NCBI GenBank assembly: GCA_947038155.1
Contig: CAMQVH010000007.1
Span: 1 to 64,000, forward strand
Origin: an uncultured Bacteroides sp.
GTDB taxonomy: Bacteria > Bacteroidota > Bacteroidia > Bacteroidales > Bacteroidaceae
Direction: 5' to 3'
DNA: 64,000 nt
Every line of letters starts with the position of its first letter. Position 1 is the stretch's first letter. The translations under genes and the position numbers were made by a program. Shown here in pieces: positions 1-10,090 of the stretch. The notes beneath the pieces are model-generated. The model ran no database searches. It was not told the origin of the DNA and saw nothing but the letters and a program-made list of their open reading frames with translations.

Positions 1-340
1 GAGACTATGTGACGAATAAAAACAGGTCGGTAAAGCCTATCTAACATCATCTCAGGAAAATTTAAACAGGCTCTAAGATAAAATGATACTCATAAATAAA
101 TGAAATTCAAATTATTCGTATTAACATAATATATCAGAGTAATCACACCAAAATTTGATTCATATCGGGTTCTAATGAACTAAATGATCATTTAACCAAT
201 AACTGCCTGGTTGGGAATCAATTGCCACAAATGATTTTATTAGTTATTTTTAAGCAAGAGAAAGAGATAAAAGCTGCATATTGACGAGTTATTGTCAGCG
301 ATAGTATTTTGGGTTATTTCCGTATAAAATAAAACAAAAA
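1..340. other. AT-rich intergenic stretch, no gene seen
   Basis: No convincing coding frame, RNA gene or long hairpin is visible. It lies downstream of the leftward CE1 esterase. On the minus strand the sequence just past that stop is T-rich but has no clear stem, so I do not call a terminator. Confidence 0.6.
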
Positions 341-1213
341 TCACACCCCCATAAACCGACTAATAAAAGGCAAACAAATATAGAGAGCCGAATGCCAATA
401 TTCCCAAGTATGCCCTCCATCGCGCACACGAAACTGACAGGGGATATCAGCCTGCCTCATTGCACGATAAAATTCAATATTACGGTCGAGTAAGAAGTCA
501 TCATCACCACAATCTACAAACCAAGCTACACTGCGCAGTTCATTCTTCCGTTCTTCATCTGCCCCGGTAACATATTTCACACAACTTTTTTCTATAACCG
601 AACGAGTCAGAACAGCCAATTTACCATTCGGATCATTAAAGCGGGCGGCCCCTTCTTCCGGAATATCCATCAATGCACTCATAGCATAGACTGCACAGAA
701 AAGTTCTGTATGGCGTTGCCCATAACAAGTAGCTCCGCCACCACCCATCGAAAGTCCTGCTATAGCCCGATGCCGTTTATCACCTATCACACGAAAACGT
801 TTCTCCACATAGGGCAGAAACTCCGTAAAAAAGAATGTTTCATACGCCCAACCCGGCATATCGAAATACCCATTCTGAAATATATTCGGATCTCCTCCCC
901 CCGCATCGGGGCAGACAATAATCATTTCACAAGCTTCACCGCTGGCCGTAAGACAGTCCATCACGTCTTTTACGTGCCCGCGGTTCATCCATACATCATT
1001 TTTTTCCCACATACCATGCAACAGGTAGAGCACAGGATACATTTTCTTTTTATCCTGTTCGAAACTCTTAGGAAGATAAACAGTATACGCACGCTTTGCT
1101 TTTAATACGTCACTGTAGAGCGTATCTGTCATCACTCTACTCTGATAGTTTGTTTGTGCATATAACGACAAGCAACAAACTGATACAATAAAAAATAAAA
1201 TCACCTTCTTCAT
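341..1213 (-). CDS. CE1-family esterase (feruloyl/acetyl xylan esterase-like)
   Basis: A secreted alpha/beta-hydrolase of 290 residues, probably removing ferulate or acetate esters from xylan in the periplasm. Seen: an N-terminal signal peptide (about residues 1-20), the nucleophile elbow GLSMGG with Ser155, an acidic cluster DCGDDD near 235-239 for the catalytic Asp, and His268 in DGGHTW. A longer in-frame reading exists upstream, but the ATG at 1213 gives a normal signal peptide and starts 1 nt after the stop of the upstream esterase. This implies translational coupling and one operon with the CE20-like gene. The family (esterase D/CE1) is clear. The exact ester specificity cannot be read from the sequence. 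Confidence 0.88.
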   Translation of the reverse strand: MKKVILFFIVSVCCLSLYAQTNYQSRVMTDTLYSDVLKAKRAYTVYLPKSFEQDKKKMYPVLYLLHGMWEKNDVWMNRGHVKDVMDCLTASGEACEMIIVCPDAGGGDPNIFQNGYFDMPGWAYETFFFTEFLPYVEKRFRVIGDKRHRAIAGLSMGGGGATCYGQRHTELFCAVYAMSALMDIPEEGAARFNDPNGKLAVLTRSVIEKSCVKYVTGADEERKNELRSVAWFVDCGDDDFLLDRNIEFYRAMRQADIPCQFRVRDGGHTWEYWHSALYICLPFISRFMGV

Positions 1214-1214
1214 A

Positions 1215-3101
1215 TTACCAATTATCTGTTCTGAAAGGAGAAGCCAGCAATCCTTCTTTATTACAAAGATTAGCTTCTTCCGGATTATCACTCCAAGCAT
1301 ATCTGACAGCCACCGGTTTTGCTACGTCTTTGCTGCTAACGATTATCCTACCGCCTTTAATAACAGCATTCGCCCAAACAAACTTTCTGTCTTCGCCTGC
1401 AATGGCAAAGTGCTTTAACACTCCTTCCTTGCTGGTGAGCCCACTGCCTGTTTCCGTAAATGTCAGGATGATTTTATCACCTTCTATCTTCATCTCTTTA
1501 TAAACAGGTCCCGAACTTACCAACTTTTCCCCATAAGCAACCTTACGAGCCCCCAAGAATAACCTGTGCGCTACAGCTTTCTTATTCAACGGGTGAATAT
1601 CATTCCATTCTCCCACATCATAAGTTACCGCCAATGTAGTATGAGGCACATTCATAGCAATTTGCAACTGTGCTTCCCGGAGCCTTGCCCAACCACCATC
1701 CGAAGGCTGCATCTGCTTCTTCATAAAGTTAGGTAACTGAACCAATAAAAAAGGCATCTCCGGCATTTCCCAAAGTTCCCTCCAGTTAGTAATCAATGAT
1801 TCCAACAATGTGGCATATCCCTGCGGATGTCCAGCGTTAGTTTCGCCCTGATACCAAATTGTTCCCTTGATTTTATAATCTTTAATCGGATAAATCATTC
1901 CATTATAAAGTCCCGACCCCGCAGACTTTAAGTTAGCCAGTCGTTTAACATACTTCCCTGCTTCATTCAGGTTCATGCCGACTCTATACTTCCAAGTACC
2001 GACCAAATTTATTTCCGCCTCATCGCCGACTATCTTATATGGTTTCTCTTCCACAAAACCACCGTTAGCCGAATTAGCCGTCAGTTTCACTGTTATATTA
2101 TTCCTCCCTTCACGCAAAACGCCTGCCGGAATGTTATATTTGCGCGGTGGATACATATACGCTGTGGAACCGACAAAACATCCATTCACAAAAACAGAGT
2201 CGCTGTCTATAAGTGTCCCCATATACAACTTCGCATGCCTACCGACCATAGAAGCAGGGACCTCAAAGTCTTTTCTGTACCACACCACACCGTTTACATC
2301 CATTCCGTTTGTTCTCCAATTACCCGGAACCTGTATCGTCGACCAATCAGAATCATCAACATCGGTTGCCATCCATTTACCGGCTCCCTTATCTCTCCTG
2401 ACTAATCGCAAACTATCCAATGCCTCTCTGTCAATGAGCAATTGTGGAAATTCTTTCAGATGTTCCTGGCTAATCCAACTTTCTATGGCGGAACCTCCAA
2501 GGCTAGAAACAAGCATCCCCACAGGAACTCTATATTTTTGATACGCTTCCTGCGCAAAGAAATAGGCTAATGCAGTCCAGTTCATCACTTCAGAAGCAAT
2601 AGCCGAATGCCATACAGCGTTACCGGCAATCGTTTCCTTTAAATCTTCTACTGAGTTTTGAGTAGGTACTTTATAATGACGGATCATATGGTTATTCGAC
2701 ACATTAATCTCGGGAAACATATCTGTCAGGCGCGAAATAGGCGTCTCCTGATTTGATTGCCCGGAACATAGCCAAACATCTCCCACCAAAATATCACGAA
2801 TAATGAGCTCGTTCACTTCCATCACAAAAGGACCTCCCGCCTTTTGAGGAGGCAACATTACCGACCATTCACCTTTCTGATTCGCCTCCGTATCATAATG
2901 CTTGCCTTGAAAACGTACAGTGACCTTCTCACCGGAATCCGCCCACCCCCAGATTTTCAATTCCGTATCACGTTGCAACACCATTTTGTCACTGACTAAT
3001 CGAGGAAGCCGTATAACAGCAGAAAGAGGTTGCGCAATCAATGTGACTGCCAACACCATCAATAGTATGAATGCATTTTTTACAGTAATCATAATTATCA
3101 T
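1215..3101 (-). CDS. SASA/CE20-like carbohydrate acetylesterase
   Basis: A secreted 628-residue SGNH-type esterase of the sialate O-acetylesterase (SASA) family, resembling CE20 xylan-side-chain acetylesterases. Seen: a signal peptide in the first ~28 residues, the block-I motif SGQSN with Ser116, a GTIWYQGETN motif in the second half, and a DIHP motif carrying the candidate catalytic His. A jelly-roll insert resembling the GH2 sugar-binding domain lies around residues 240-360, as is usual in this group. The start is ambiguous between ATG at 3101 and a second ATG four codons in. It heads a two-gene leftward operon with the CE1 esterase and diverges from the GH95 gene. Removal of acetyl groups from xylan fits the locus, but the substrate is inferred. 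Confidence 0.85.
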   Translation of the reverse strand: MIIMITVKNAFILLMVLAVTLIAQPLSAVIRLPRLVSDKMVLQRDTELKIWGWADSGEKVTVRFQGKHYDTEANQKGEWSVMLPPQKAGGPFVMEVNELIIRDILVGDVWLCSGQSNQETPISRLTDMFPEINVSNNHMIRHYKVPTQNSVEDLKETIAGNAVWHSAIASEVMNWTALAYFFAQEAYQKYRVPVGMLVSSLGGSAIESWISQEHLKEFPQLLIDREALDSLRLVRRDKGAGKWMATDVDDSDWSTIQVPGNWRTNGMDVNGVVWYRKDFEVPASMVGRHAKLYMGTLIDSDSVFVNGCFVGSTAYMYPPRKYNIPAGVLREGRNNITVKLTANSANGGFVEEKPYKIVGDEAEINLVGTWKYRVGMNLNEAGKYVKRLANLKSAGSGLYNGMIYPIKDYKIKGTIWYQGETNAGHPQGYATLLESLITNWRELWEMPEMPFLLVQLPNFMKKQMQPSDGGWARLREAQLQIAMNVPHTTLAVTYDVGEWNDIHPLNKKAVAHRLFLGARKVAYGEKLVSSGPVYKEMKIEGDKIILTFTETGSGLTSKEGVLKHFAIAGEDRKFVWANAVIKGGRIIVSSKDVAKPVAVRYAWSDNPEEANLCNKEGLLASPFRTDNW

Positions 3102-3163
3102 AATGTGTTTTATCAGTTATGTAAGACACCCGTTTAATACTTCCACTTTTCAAACAGATATTG

Positions 3164-3171
3164 CAAAAGTA
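3164..3171 (-). promoter_or_regulatory. Candidate -7 element for the CE20/CE1 operon
   Basis: On the minus strand this reads TACTTTTG, matching the Bacteroides TAnnTTTG -7 consensus, about 62 bp before the CE20 start. It lies on the far side of the operator array that faces GH95, so the array may act on both divergent promoters. Confidence 0.5.
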
Positions 3172-3220
3172 CGTTGCTCTCGCACAAAAAGCAAAAAAAT
3201 TCCTTCCCCAATAAGCCGTA

Positions 3221-3330
3221 TGTAACATACATCATAGTATTGGTAACACAAACACAGGAAGAGGCAACCTACGAACAAAAAATCCGATACATCTTTTATG
3301 CATTCATAACAAATAAATAATCTATCTTTG
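3221..3330 (+). promoter_or_regulatory. Operator array and promoter of the GH95 gene
   Basis: Heptamers related to TGTAACA stand at 3221 (TGTAACA), 3242 (GGTAACA), 3263 (GGCAACC, degenerate) and 3285 (CGATACA, degenerate), a spacing of 21, 21 and 22. The innermost ends 31 nt before TATCTTTG (3323-3330), a perfect TAnnTTTG -7 element. The geometry matches the arrays in front of the other PUL operons in the same orientation relative to the gene. Binding by the locus HTCS is inference. The first box sits in a palindrome GTATGTAACATAC (3218-3230). Confidence 0.6.
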
Positions 3331-3409
3331 TAACACATAATCCGACCGATTTGAACAAAGGCGTTCAAATCATGAGAAACCCATATTAATTCCTATACAA
3401 ATGTACAAT

Positions 3410-5842
3410 ATGAATAGAAACACACTCTTCCTGCTATTCCTGTTAACAAGTCATTTAGTTTCAGGACAAAATTTGAAACTTTGGTACAGCCAACCGGCAC
3501 AGAACTGGTCGGAAGCTCTTCCTATCGGCAATTCCCGCCTTGGGGCGATGGTATATGGAGGAACCGAGCGTGAAGAACTGCAACTGAATGAAGAAACGTT
3601 TTGGGCAGGCTCTCCTTATAACAATAATAACCCGAATGCAGTACATGTCCTCCCTATTGTGCGCAAACTGATATTTGAAGGAAAAAACAAGGAAGCACAA
3701 AGGCTCATTGATGCCAATTTTCTAACCCGGCAACACGGAATGAGCTATCTGACATTGGGAAACTTGTACCTGGAGTTCCCCGGACATAAGGATGCCACCG
3801 GATTCTACCGCGACTTGAATCTGGAAAATGCAACAACTACCACCCGCTATCAAGTGAATGGTATAAACTATACCCGCACTACTTTCGCCTCATTCACAGA
3901 TAATGTCATCATCATGCACATCAAGGCGAGCCAACCCCATGCGCTAAATTTCAATGTGTCATACAACTGCCCATTGAAATATGAGGTCAATGCTCAAAAT
4001 AACAAACTGACTATCACCTGTCAAGGGAAAGAACAGGAAGGTTTGAAAGCCGCACTACGCGCAGAATGTCAGGTTCAAGTGAAAACAGATGGCACTCTCC
4101 GCCCGGCAGGAAATACGCTCCAAATAAATGCAGGAACAGAAGCCACCCTTTATATATCGGCAGCAACCAACTACGTAAACTACCAGGATGTCAGTGCCAA
4201 TGAATCCCAACGGACCAGCGAATATCTGAAAAGAGCGATGCAAACACCTTACGAAAAAGCTTTCAAAAACCATATCGCTTATTATAAAAAACAATTTGAC
4301 CGTGTACGCCTTACATTACCTTCAGGCAAAGCTTCCCAACTGGAAACTCCCAAACGAATTGAAAACTTCGGGAATGGGGAAGACATGGCGATGGCAGCTC
4401 TACTTTTCCATTATGGACGTTATCTGCTGATTTCATCTTCACAACCGGGTGGACAACCGGCTAATCTGCAAGGAATATGGAATAACAGCACACATGCCCC
4501 GTGGGACAGCAAGTATACCATCAACATTAATACAGAAATGAACTATTGGCCGGCAGAAGTCACCAATTTAAGTGAAACACATGGTCCGCTATTCTCCATG
4601 TTGAAAGATTTATCTGTCACAGGAGCAGAAACTGCCCGAACCATGTATGATTGTCGGGGATGGATGGCGCATCACAATACTGATTTGTGGAGAATCTGTG
4701 GTGTAGTCGATTTTGCCGCAGCCGGAATGTGGCCTAGCGGCGGTGCATGGTTAGCTCAACATATCTGGCAACATTACCTCTTTACCGGAGATAAAGAATT
4801 TCTAAAGGAATATTATCCGATACTGAAAGGAACCGCACAATTCTATATGGATTTTCTGGTGGAACATCCAGTATATAAATGGTTGGTAGTGTCTCCTTCC
4901 GTGTCACCGGAACACGGTCCCATCACGGCAGGTTGCACCATGGATAACCAGATTGCCTTTGATGCGCTGCATAATACCTTATCGGCTTCATACATCGCAG
5001 GTGAAGCCTCCTCTTTCCAGGATTCGCTCAAACAAACACTGGAAAAGTTGCCACCTATGCAAATAGGAAAACATAATCAACTACAAGAATGGCTGGAAGA
5101 CATTGACAATCCCAAGGACGAGCACCGTCATATTTCACATTTGTACGGGCTATATCCGAGTAATCAAATTTCTCCATACTCCAATCCCGGGTTATTCCAG
5201 GCGGCAAGAAACACATTACTGCAACGCGGTGATAAGGCTACCGGTTGGAGTATCGGCTGGAAAGTCAATTTCTGGGCACGTATGCTGGATGGGAACCATG
5301 CCTTCCAAATCATCCAAAATATGATTCAACTATTGCCTAACGATCACTTAGCTAAAGAATATCCGAACGGGCGCACCTATCCCAATATGCTGGATGCCCA
5401 TCCGCCTTTCCAGATTGACGGTAATTTCGGTTATACAGCCGGAGTAGCGGAGATGTTGCTCCAAAGTCATGACGGTGCCGTACATTTATTGCCGGCATTG
5501 CCTGATGCATGGAAAGAAGGAAGTGTGAAGGGGCTGGTGGCACGTGGAAACTTTACCGTCGATATGGACTGGAAAAACAAGGTGTTAAACAAAGCGATCA
5601 TCCGATCGAATATAGGCGGTACGCTCCGCATCCGGTCTTATGTTCCCCTGAAAGGGAAAGGCTTAAAACAGGCAAACGGGAAAGAGTGCTCAAATAGATT
5701 ATTTGCCGCCACTCCTATCAAGCAACCTCTTGTAGCCAAAGGGGTAAGTGCGCAATCTCCCAAACTGCAGAAAGTTTATGAATATGACATCGAAACAAAG
5801 CCCGGTAAAACCTATGTTGTAAGTAACGTCAGTTCGATATAA
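3410..5842 (+). CDS. GH95 enzyme, predicted exo-alpha-L-galactosidase
   Basis: A secreted glycoside hydrolase of GH95 (810 residues from the ATG at 3410; another ATG lies at 3401). The family uses an inverting mechanism on terminal alpha-L-fucose or alpha-L-galactose. Seen: a signal peptide (about 1-20), an N-terminal beta domain starting [10 protein letters not shown], the catalytic (alpha/alpha)6 motif [12 protein letters not shown] with Asn372 and Asn374, candidate acid Glu571 in KDEHRHIS, and Asp670 in QIDGNFGY. Fucosidases of this family usually have KYH before the NIN motif; here it is KYT, so His is replaced by Thr370. As I recall, this change marks the GH95 alpha-L-galactosidase of Bacteroides xylan loci, where L-galactose decorates cereal xylan. 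The nearby L-galactose catabolism operon supports that reading. It is a single gene divergent from the esterases and followed by the HTCS gene. Confidence 0.9.
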   Translation: MNRNTLFLLFLLTSHLVSGQNLKLWYSQPAQNWSEALPIGNSRLGAMVYGGTEREELQLNEETFWAGSPYNNNNPNAVHVLPIVRKLIFEGKNKEAQRLIDANFLTRQHGMSYLTLGNLYLEFPGHKDATGFYRDLNLENATTTTRYQVNGINYTRTTFASFTDNVIIMHIKASQPHALNFNVSYNCPLKYEVNAQNNKLTITCQGKEQEGLKAALRAECQVQVKTDGTLRPAGNTLQINAGTEATLYISAATNYVNYQDVSANESQRTSEYLKRAMQTPYEKAFKNHIAYYKKQFDRVRLTLPSGKASQLETPKRIENFGNGEDMAMAALLFHYGRYLLISSSQPGGQPANLQGIWNNSTHAPWDSKYTININTEMNYWPAEVTNLSETHGPLFSMLKDLSVTGAETARTMYDCRGWMAHHNTDLWRICGVVDFAAAGMWPSGGAWLAQHIWQHYLFTGDKEFLKEYYPILKGTAQFYMDFLVEHPVYKWLVVSPSVSPEHGPITAGCTMDNQIAFDALHNTLSASYIAGEASSFQDSLKQTLEKLPPMQIGKHNQLQEWLEDIDNPKDEHRHISHLYGLYPSNQISPYSNPGLFQAARNTLLQRGDKATGWSIGWKVNFWARMLDGNHAFQIIQNMIQLLPNDHLAKEYPNGRTYPNMLDAHPPFQIDGNFGYTAGVAEMLLQSHDGAVHLLPALPDAWKEGSVKGLVARGNFTVDMDWKNKVLNKAIIRSNIGGTLRIRSYVPLKGKGLKQANGKECSNRLFAATPIKQPLVAKGVSAQSPKLQKVYEYDIETKPGKTYVVSNVSSI

Positions 5843-5856
5843 GTTCGCCCGCATGG

Positions 5857-5884
5857 CCTCCCCTCCTTCGGAAAGGAGGGGGGG
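5857..5884 (+). terminator. GC-rich hairpin after GH95
   Basis: A 12-bp stem (one G-T pair) with loop CGGA starts 14 nt after the GH95 stop. No U-tract follows, so termination is uncertain. It may instead be a member of a dispersed CCTCCTTCGGA-type repeat, since a related sequence occurs near 53,120. Confidence 0.45.
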
Positions 5885-5919
5885 GCCGAAGGACGGGGTG
5901 GTAGGTCAATCTTTTCTCA

Positions 5920-5947
5920 TGTTACATTATTCACCAACGATGTTACA
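5920..5947. promoter_or_regulatory. Orphan pair of TGTTACA boxes upstream of the HTCS gene
   Basis: Two perfect TGTTACA heptamers start at 5920 and 5941, exactly 21 bp apart. A weak third (TGGTAGG) sits 21 bp before them at 5899. The second lies in the palindrome GATGTTACAACATC (5939-5952). They point away from the HTCS gene and lack the -7 geometry seen at the other arrays. Autoregulation by the HTCS is possible but unproven. Confidence 0.45.
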
Positions 5948-6049
5948 ACATCCGATTGTACTCCCTGGCCTAATGAAAATATTCATCTTTTATTAGGTTA
6001 TATGTAGGTTTTTAGTTTTCTTTGTGCTACCAACAACGATCTATAAACT

Positions 6050-9000
6050 ATGAGAAATGTATTCACTTTTCTATTATTATTGTTTTCTTTGTTATGCAAC
6101 GGACAATCTCCTAAGTTATTCACTACTGACAAAGAGCTATCCAGCAGTCTGATTAATCAAATATATCAAGACCGGAACGGTTTCATTTGGGTTGCAACAG
6201 AAGATGGCCTGAACCGTTATGACGGTGCTAAATTTACCATATACAAACATGAGCCCAATAACGAACATTCATTAGCCCACAATTTTGTTCGTACTGTTTT
6301 TGAAGACAGCAAGGGTCATTTGCTTATCGGCACCTATATAGGGATTCAAATGTATGATCCGGCCACGGACAATTTTACTCCACTTGCCAAATGGGAAGAT
6401 ACCGGAGAAACGCTTGAAAGCAACATTAATTCTTTCATCGAGCGAAAAAACGGAGAGATATGGGTATCCGGAAATGTATTGTACAAGCTGGACATCAAAG
6501 ACCATCTGTTGACTGTCCGAAAAGCCGATATTGCAGTCACTTCACCCGGAAGCCTGTTTGAAGATAAAAAACAAAATGTATGGATGGCAAAAGGGGAAGA
6601 AGGAGTATATCAACTCACTCCCGACAATCAGCTCACGCTACACTTGTCTAAAGACAACGGATACGTCAAAAGTATATGCGAGGACCAGCGAGGCAACATT
6701 TATGCAGGAAGTATACGAAAAGGACTATTCATTTACGATAAAGAACGTAAAACCTTTGTTCCAGTCGATTTGAAAGAGAAAGGAGAACTCCCTGTTTGCT
6801 TCCTTTATTCCGGTATACCCAATGAATTGTATATCGGCACTGACGGCAAGGGAGTAGTCATTTATAATATCCAGACACACGAAATCTCCGAATACAAGTT
6901 TGACAATAATTATTTCGATTCGGGAAACTCGAAAATACACTCCATCCTAAAGGACAATTCGGGCAACTTATGGCTAGCTGTTTATCAGAAAGGAGTCATA
7001 TTAATTCCGGCCCGCACCAACAGCTTTAAGTATATCGGACATAAATCAACAGATAAAAATTGCATCGGTTCCTGTTGCATTACTTCATTCTGTAAAGATA
7101 ATAACGGGACTCTATGGGTAGGAACGGATAACGACGGTATTTATGCCCTTACGGAAAAGCTGGAGCCGGCAAAACATTTCTCACACACCGCCCATCCTCA
7201 TTCAGTACCCTCAACTGTTATTAAATTGTACGAAGACTCCGAACACAATATGTGGGTCGGATCCTTTATCAACGGTATGGGAAAGCTGAACAAACAGACA
7301 GGACTGTTCGATTACCAATACAAACTGGTAGATAAGAACAACAACTATATCCAACGTGTATACGACTTCGCTGAAGATAAAAACAAACGTCTTTGGATTG
7401 CGACAATGGGATTCGGTTTGTTCTACTACGACCTGAAAACGAAAGAATTTACCTCCGTACAATCTCAGACATCTCTAATCAACGAATGGATAGGTTGCCT
7501 GCACTATTCCGATGATAATAAACTGTATGTCGGAACTTACGACGGCGTCAACTGTATAGACCTCGACAGTCCTGATTTCCAAAGTCATAAGATACTCTCA
7601 CAAAATGTTATTTATTCAATCTTTGAAGATGCCGACGGAGTTGTCTGGTTGGGCAGTTCCGAAGGATTATCCGGTTGGAATAAAAAAACGAAAGAACTAA
7701 CCACTTATACGACTGCCGACGGATTGCCCAGTAATACAATATATGCCATACAAGGAGAAGGAAAAGATTTTCTTTGGATAAGCACCAATGCCGGAATTTC
7801 CCAATTCCAAAAGAAAAACAACAAATTTATCAATTATTATGTCAGCGACGGATTACAGGGAAATGAGTTCTACAAGAATGCCTCCTTCAAAGATAAACAA
7901 GGCATTATTTGGTTTGGTGGCATGAATGGTATCACCTATTTCAATCCGCAAGACATTATCAATCCGGCAAAAACATGGAATATCCGGATTACCGACTTTT
8001 TCCTGCATAACAATCCGGTTAGAAAAGGAATGAAATCCGGTATTCACAATATTATCAACTGCCCCGTATTCAACGCAAAAGAGTTTTATCTATCTTATAA
8101 AGACAATGTGTTCAGCATCGAGTTTGCCACTCTGGAATTGAATGCCCCCGAACACATCAACTACCTTTATTCTATCAACGATGAAAAATGGATTAGCCTG
8201 CCCAAAGGTGTAAACCGTATCTCATTCAGCAATCTGAAACCCGGCACCTATAACTTTAAAATCAGAGCAAAAGACAACACTGTGTATTCAAATATAAAGG
8301 AAATCACCATCTTTATATCTCCTGCATGGTATGCTTCATGGTGGGCCAAAGTTATCTACTCCTTATTATTACTGACCATTATATTTATCATTATTCTTCA
8401 AATCAGACATCGGTACAGAATGCATCAGGAAATGCTGCAACATATCCATGCCGAACAAATCAATGAAGCAAAACTGCAGTTCTTTATCAACATCTCTCAT
8501 GAGATACGCACTCCGATGTCTCTAATCATCAGTCCTCTACAGAAACTGATTAAGAATGAGGAGAACAATGAACGCCTGAAAATATACCATATTATCTACA
8601 GAAATGCGGAACGTATTCTGAATCTTGTCAATCAGCTAATGGATATCCGGAAAATTGATAAAGGACAAATGTTCCTGATGTTCCGGGAGACCAATATTAT
8701 TCCTTTTATAGAGGATTTATGTACCACGTTCGGTCAACAGGCAAATACAAAAAATATCCGGCTGCAACTTCACAGTACGCTCCCGGAACTGAATGTATGG
8801 GTAGACACAGGTAATTTTGATAAGATTATCCTGAATATTCTGTCTAATGCCTTCAAGTTTACTCCCGAAAAAGGAAACATAGATATTACCATCCGTACGG
8901 GAGAAGACAATACACTGCCCGATCCCTTGAAACAATATGCCGAAATAATTATCGCGGATACCGGAACAGGCATCGATGAACAGGAAAAAGAACGTATCTT

Positions 9001-10069
9001 CGATCGTTTCTATCAGATACGTAACAGCCAACAGAATCCGAAAGGCGGAACAGGAATAGGACTACATCTGACTCGTTCATTAGTGGAATTACATCATGGA
9101 ATTATCTATGTAGAAAATAATAAAGAACAACCGGGTTGCCGTTTCATTATCCGATTACCGTTGGGTAACAAGCATCTACGGCCTGAAGAAGTTGACAACA
9201 ATGAGCAAAAGGTAACTGTAGCCGCACCAACTGTTCCTGTCATCTCCCCCATTATAGAAAATGAGGAAGAAAAGAAAGTCAGGGTAAAAACTAAATATCA
9301 CGTATTAATTGTAGAGGACGACGAAGAAATCCGAAATTATATAGCGCAGGAGTTTGGAGACAAATTTCATATCATGGAAAGCCGTAACGGTAAAGAAGCA
9401 TTAGAGCAAATATTTAAAAAGGCTCCGGATTTAGTCATTAGTGACATCATGATGCCCGAAATGGACGGACTTACCTTATGCCGGAAAATCAAGCAGAATG
9501 TAAACCTCAACCATATCCCAGTCATTCTGCTTACTGCGAAAACGAGGGAAGAAGACAACCTTGAAGGTCTGAATACAGGGGCCGACGCCTATATCATGAA
9601 GCCATTCAATATCGAAATCCTGCAAAAGACGGTAGAAAATCTGATTAATATACGGCAGCAGTTACGCAAAGTATTTGCAGGTCAGCAAAATCAGGAGAAC
9701 AAGGTTCAGAAACTGGAAGTGAAATCACCCGATGAAAAGTTGATGGAACGTGTCATGAAAGTGATCAATGATAATATAAGCAATCCGAACTTGACCATCG
9801 AGCAGATTACCAACGAGGTAGGCATAAGCCGCGTGCACCTGCACCGCAAACTCAAAGAACTCACCAACCAGACAACCCGTGATTTTATACGCAACATACG
9901 ATTGAAAGAAGCCGCACGCTTACTGTCTGAAAAGCAGCATACAATCTCCGAGATTGCTATGCTGACAGGCTTCAACGACCCGAATAATTTTTCGACTACA
10001 TTTAAAGAGCTATACGGAGTTCCGCCTTCCATGTATATGAAAGAGCAGTTGAGTAAAAAGGAAGAGTAA
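6050..10069 (+). CDS. Hybrid two-component system regulator (HTCS)
   Basis: A single 1339-residue protein that joins sensor, kinase, receiver and DNA-binding parts, typical of Bacteroides PUL control. In order: signal peptide (1-19); two beta-propellers of Reg_prop repeats with recurrent W-V/L-G-T-type blades (about 25-640); a Y_Y_Y domain (about 690-755); one membrane helix (about 765-787); a HisKA H-box SHEIRTPMS with His817; an HATPase with an NILSNAFKFT N-box and a GGTGIGLHL G-box; a receiver with phospho-acceptor Asp1132 in ISDIMMPEMDG; and an AraC-type double helix-turn-helix at the C-terminus. The sensor faces the periplasm, where it would bind a xylan oligosaccharide and drive the adjacent operons. 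The TGTTACA arrays in this locus are its probable targets. It converges with the GH43 gene at 10091. Confidence 0.97.
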   Translation: MRNVFTFLLLLFSLLCNGQSPKLFTTDKELSSSLINQIYQDRNGFIWVATEDGLNRYDGAKFTIYKHEPNNEHSLAHNFVRTVFEDSKGHLLIGTYIGIQMYDPATDNFTPLAKWEDTGETLESNINSFIERKNGEIWVSGNVLYKLDIKDHLLTVRKADIAVTSPGSLFEDKKQNVWMAKGEEGVYQLTPDNQLTLHLSKDNGYVKSICEDQRGNIYAGSIRKGLFIYDKERKTFVPVDLKEKGELPVCFLYSGIPNELYIGTDGKGVVIYNIQTHEISEYKFDNNYFDSGNSKIHSILKDNSGNLWLAVYQKGVILIPARTNSFKYIGHKSTDKNCIGSCCITSFCKDNNGTLWVGTDNDGIYALTEKLEPAKHFSHTAHPHSVPSTVIKLYEDSEHNMWVGSFINGMGKLNKQTGLFDYQYKLVDKNNNYIQRVYDFAEDKNKRLWIATMGFGLFYYDLKTKEFTSVQSQTSLINEWIGCLHYSDDNKLYVGTYDGVNCIDLDSPDFQSHKILSQNVIYSIFEDADGVVWLGSSEGLSGWNKKTKELTTYTTADGLPSNTIYAIQGEGKDFLWISTNAGISQFQKKNNKFINYYVSDGLQGNEFYKNASFKDKQGIIWFGGMNGITYFNPQDIINPAKTWNIRITDFFLHNNPVRKGMKSGIHNIINCPVFNAKEFYLSYKDNVFSIEFATLELNAPEHINYLYSINDEKWISLPKGVNRISFSNLKPGTYNFKIRAKDNTVYSNIKEITIFISPAWYASWWAKVIYSLLLLTIIFIIILQIRHRYRMHQEMLQHIHAEQINEAKLQFFINISHEIRTPMSLIISPLQKLIKNEENNERLKIYHIIYRNAERILNLVNQLMDIRKIDKGQMFLMFRETNIIPFIEDLCTTFGQQANTKNIRLQLHSTLPELNVWVDTGNFDKIILNILSNAFKFTPEKGNIDITIRTGEDNTLPDPLKQYAEIIIADTGTGIDEQEKERIFDRFYQIRNSQQNPKGGTGIGLHLTRSLVELHHGIIYVENNKEQPGCRFIIRLPLGNKHLRPEEVDNNEQKVTVAAPTVPVISPIIENEEEKKVRVKTKYHVLIVEDDEEIRNYIAQEFGDKFHIMESRNGKEALEQIFKKAPDLVISDIMMPEMDGLTLCRKIKQNVNLNHIPVILLTAKTREEDNLEGLNTGADAYIMKPFNIEILQKTVENLINIRQQLRKVFAGQQNQENKVQKLEVKSPDEKLMERVMKVINDNISNPNLTIEQITNEVGISRVHLHRKLKELTNQTTRDFIRNIRLKEAARLLSEKQHTISEIAMLTGFNDPNNFSTTFKELYGVPPSMYMKEQLSKKEE

Positions 10070-10081
10070 CCCAACTGCTCT
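10042..10081. terminator. Inverted repeat between convergent HTCS and GH43 genes
   Basis: A perfect 10-bp inverted repeat (AGAGCAGTTG / CAACTGCTCT) encloses 20 nt that include the HTCS stop codon. Its place between convergent stops suggests a bidirectional terminator. No strong U-tract follows on either strand. Confidence 0.4.
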
Positions 10082-10090
10082 CTGGCATGT

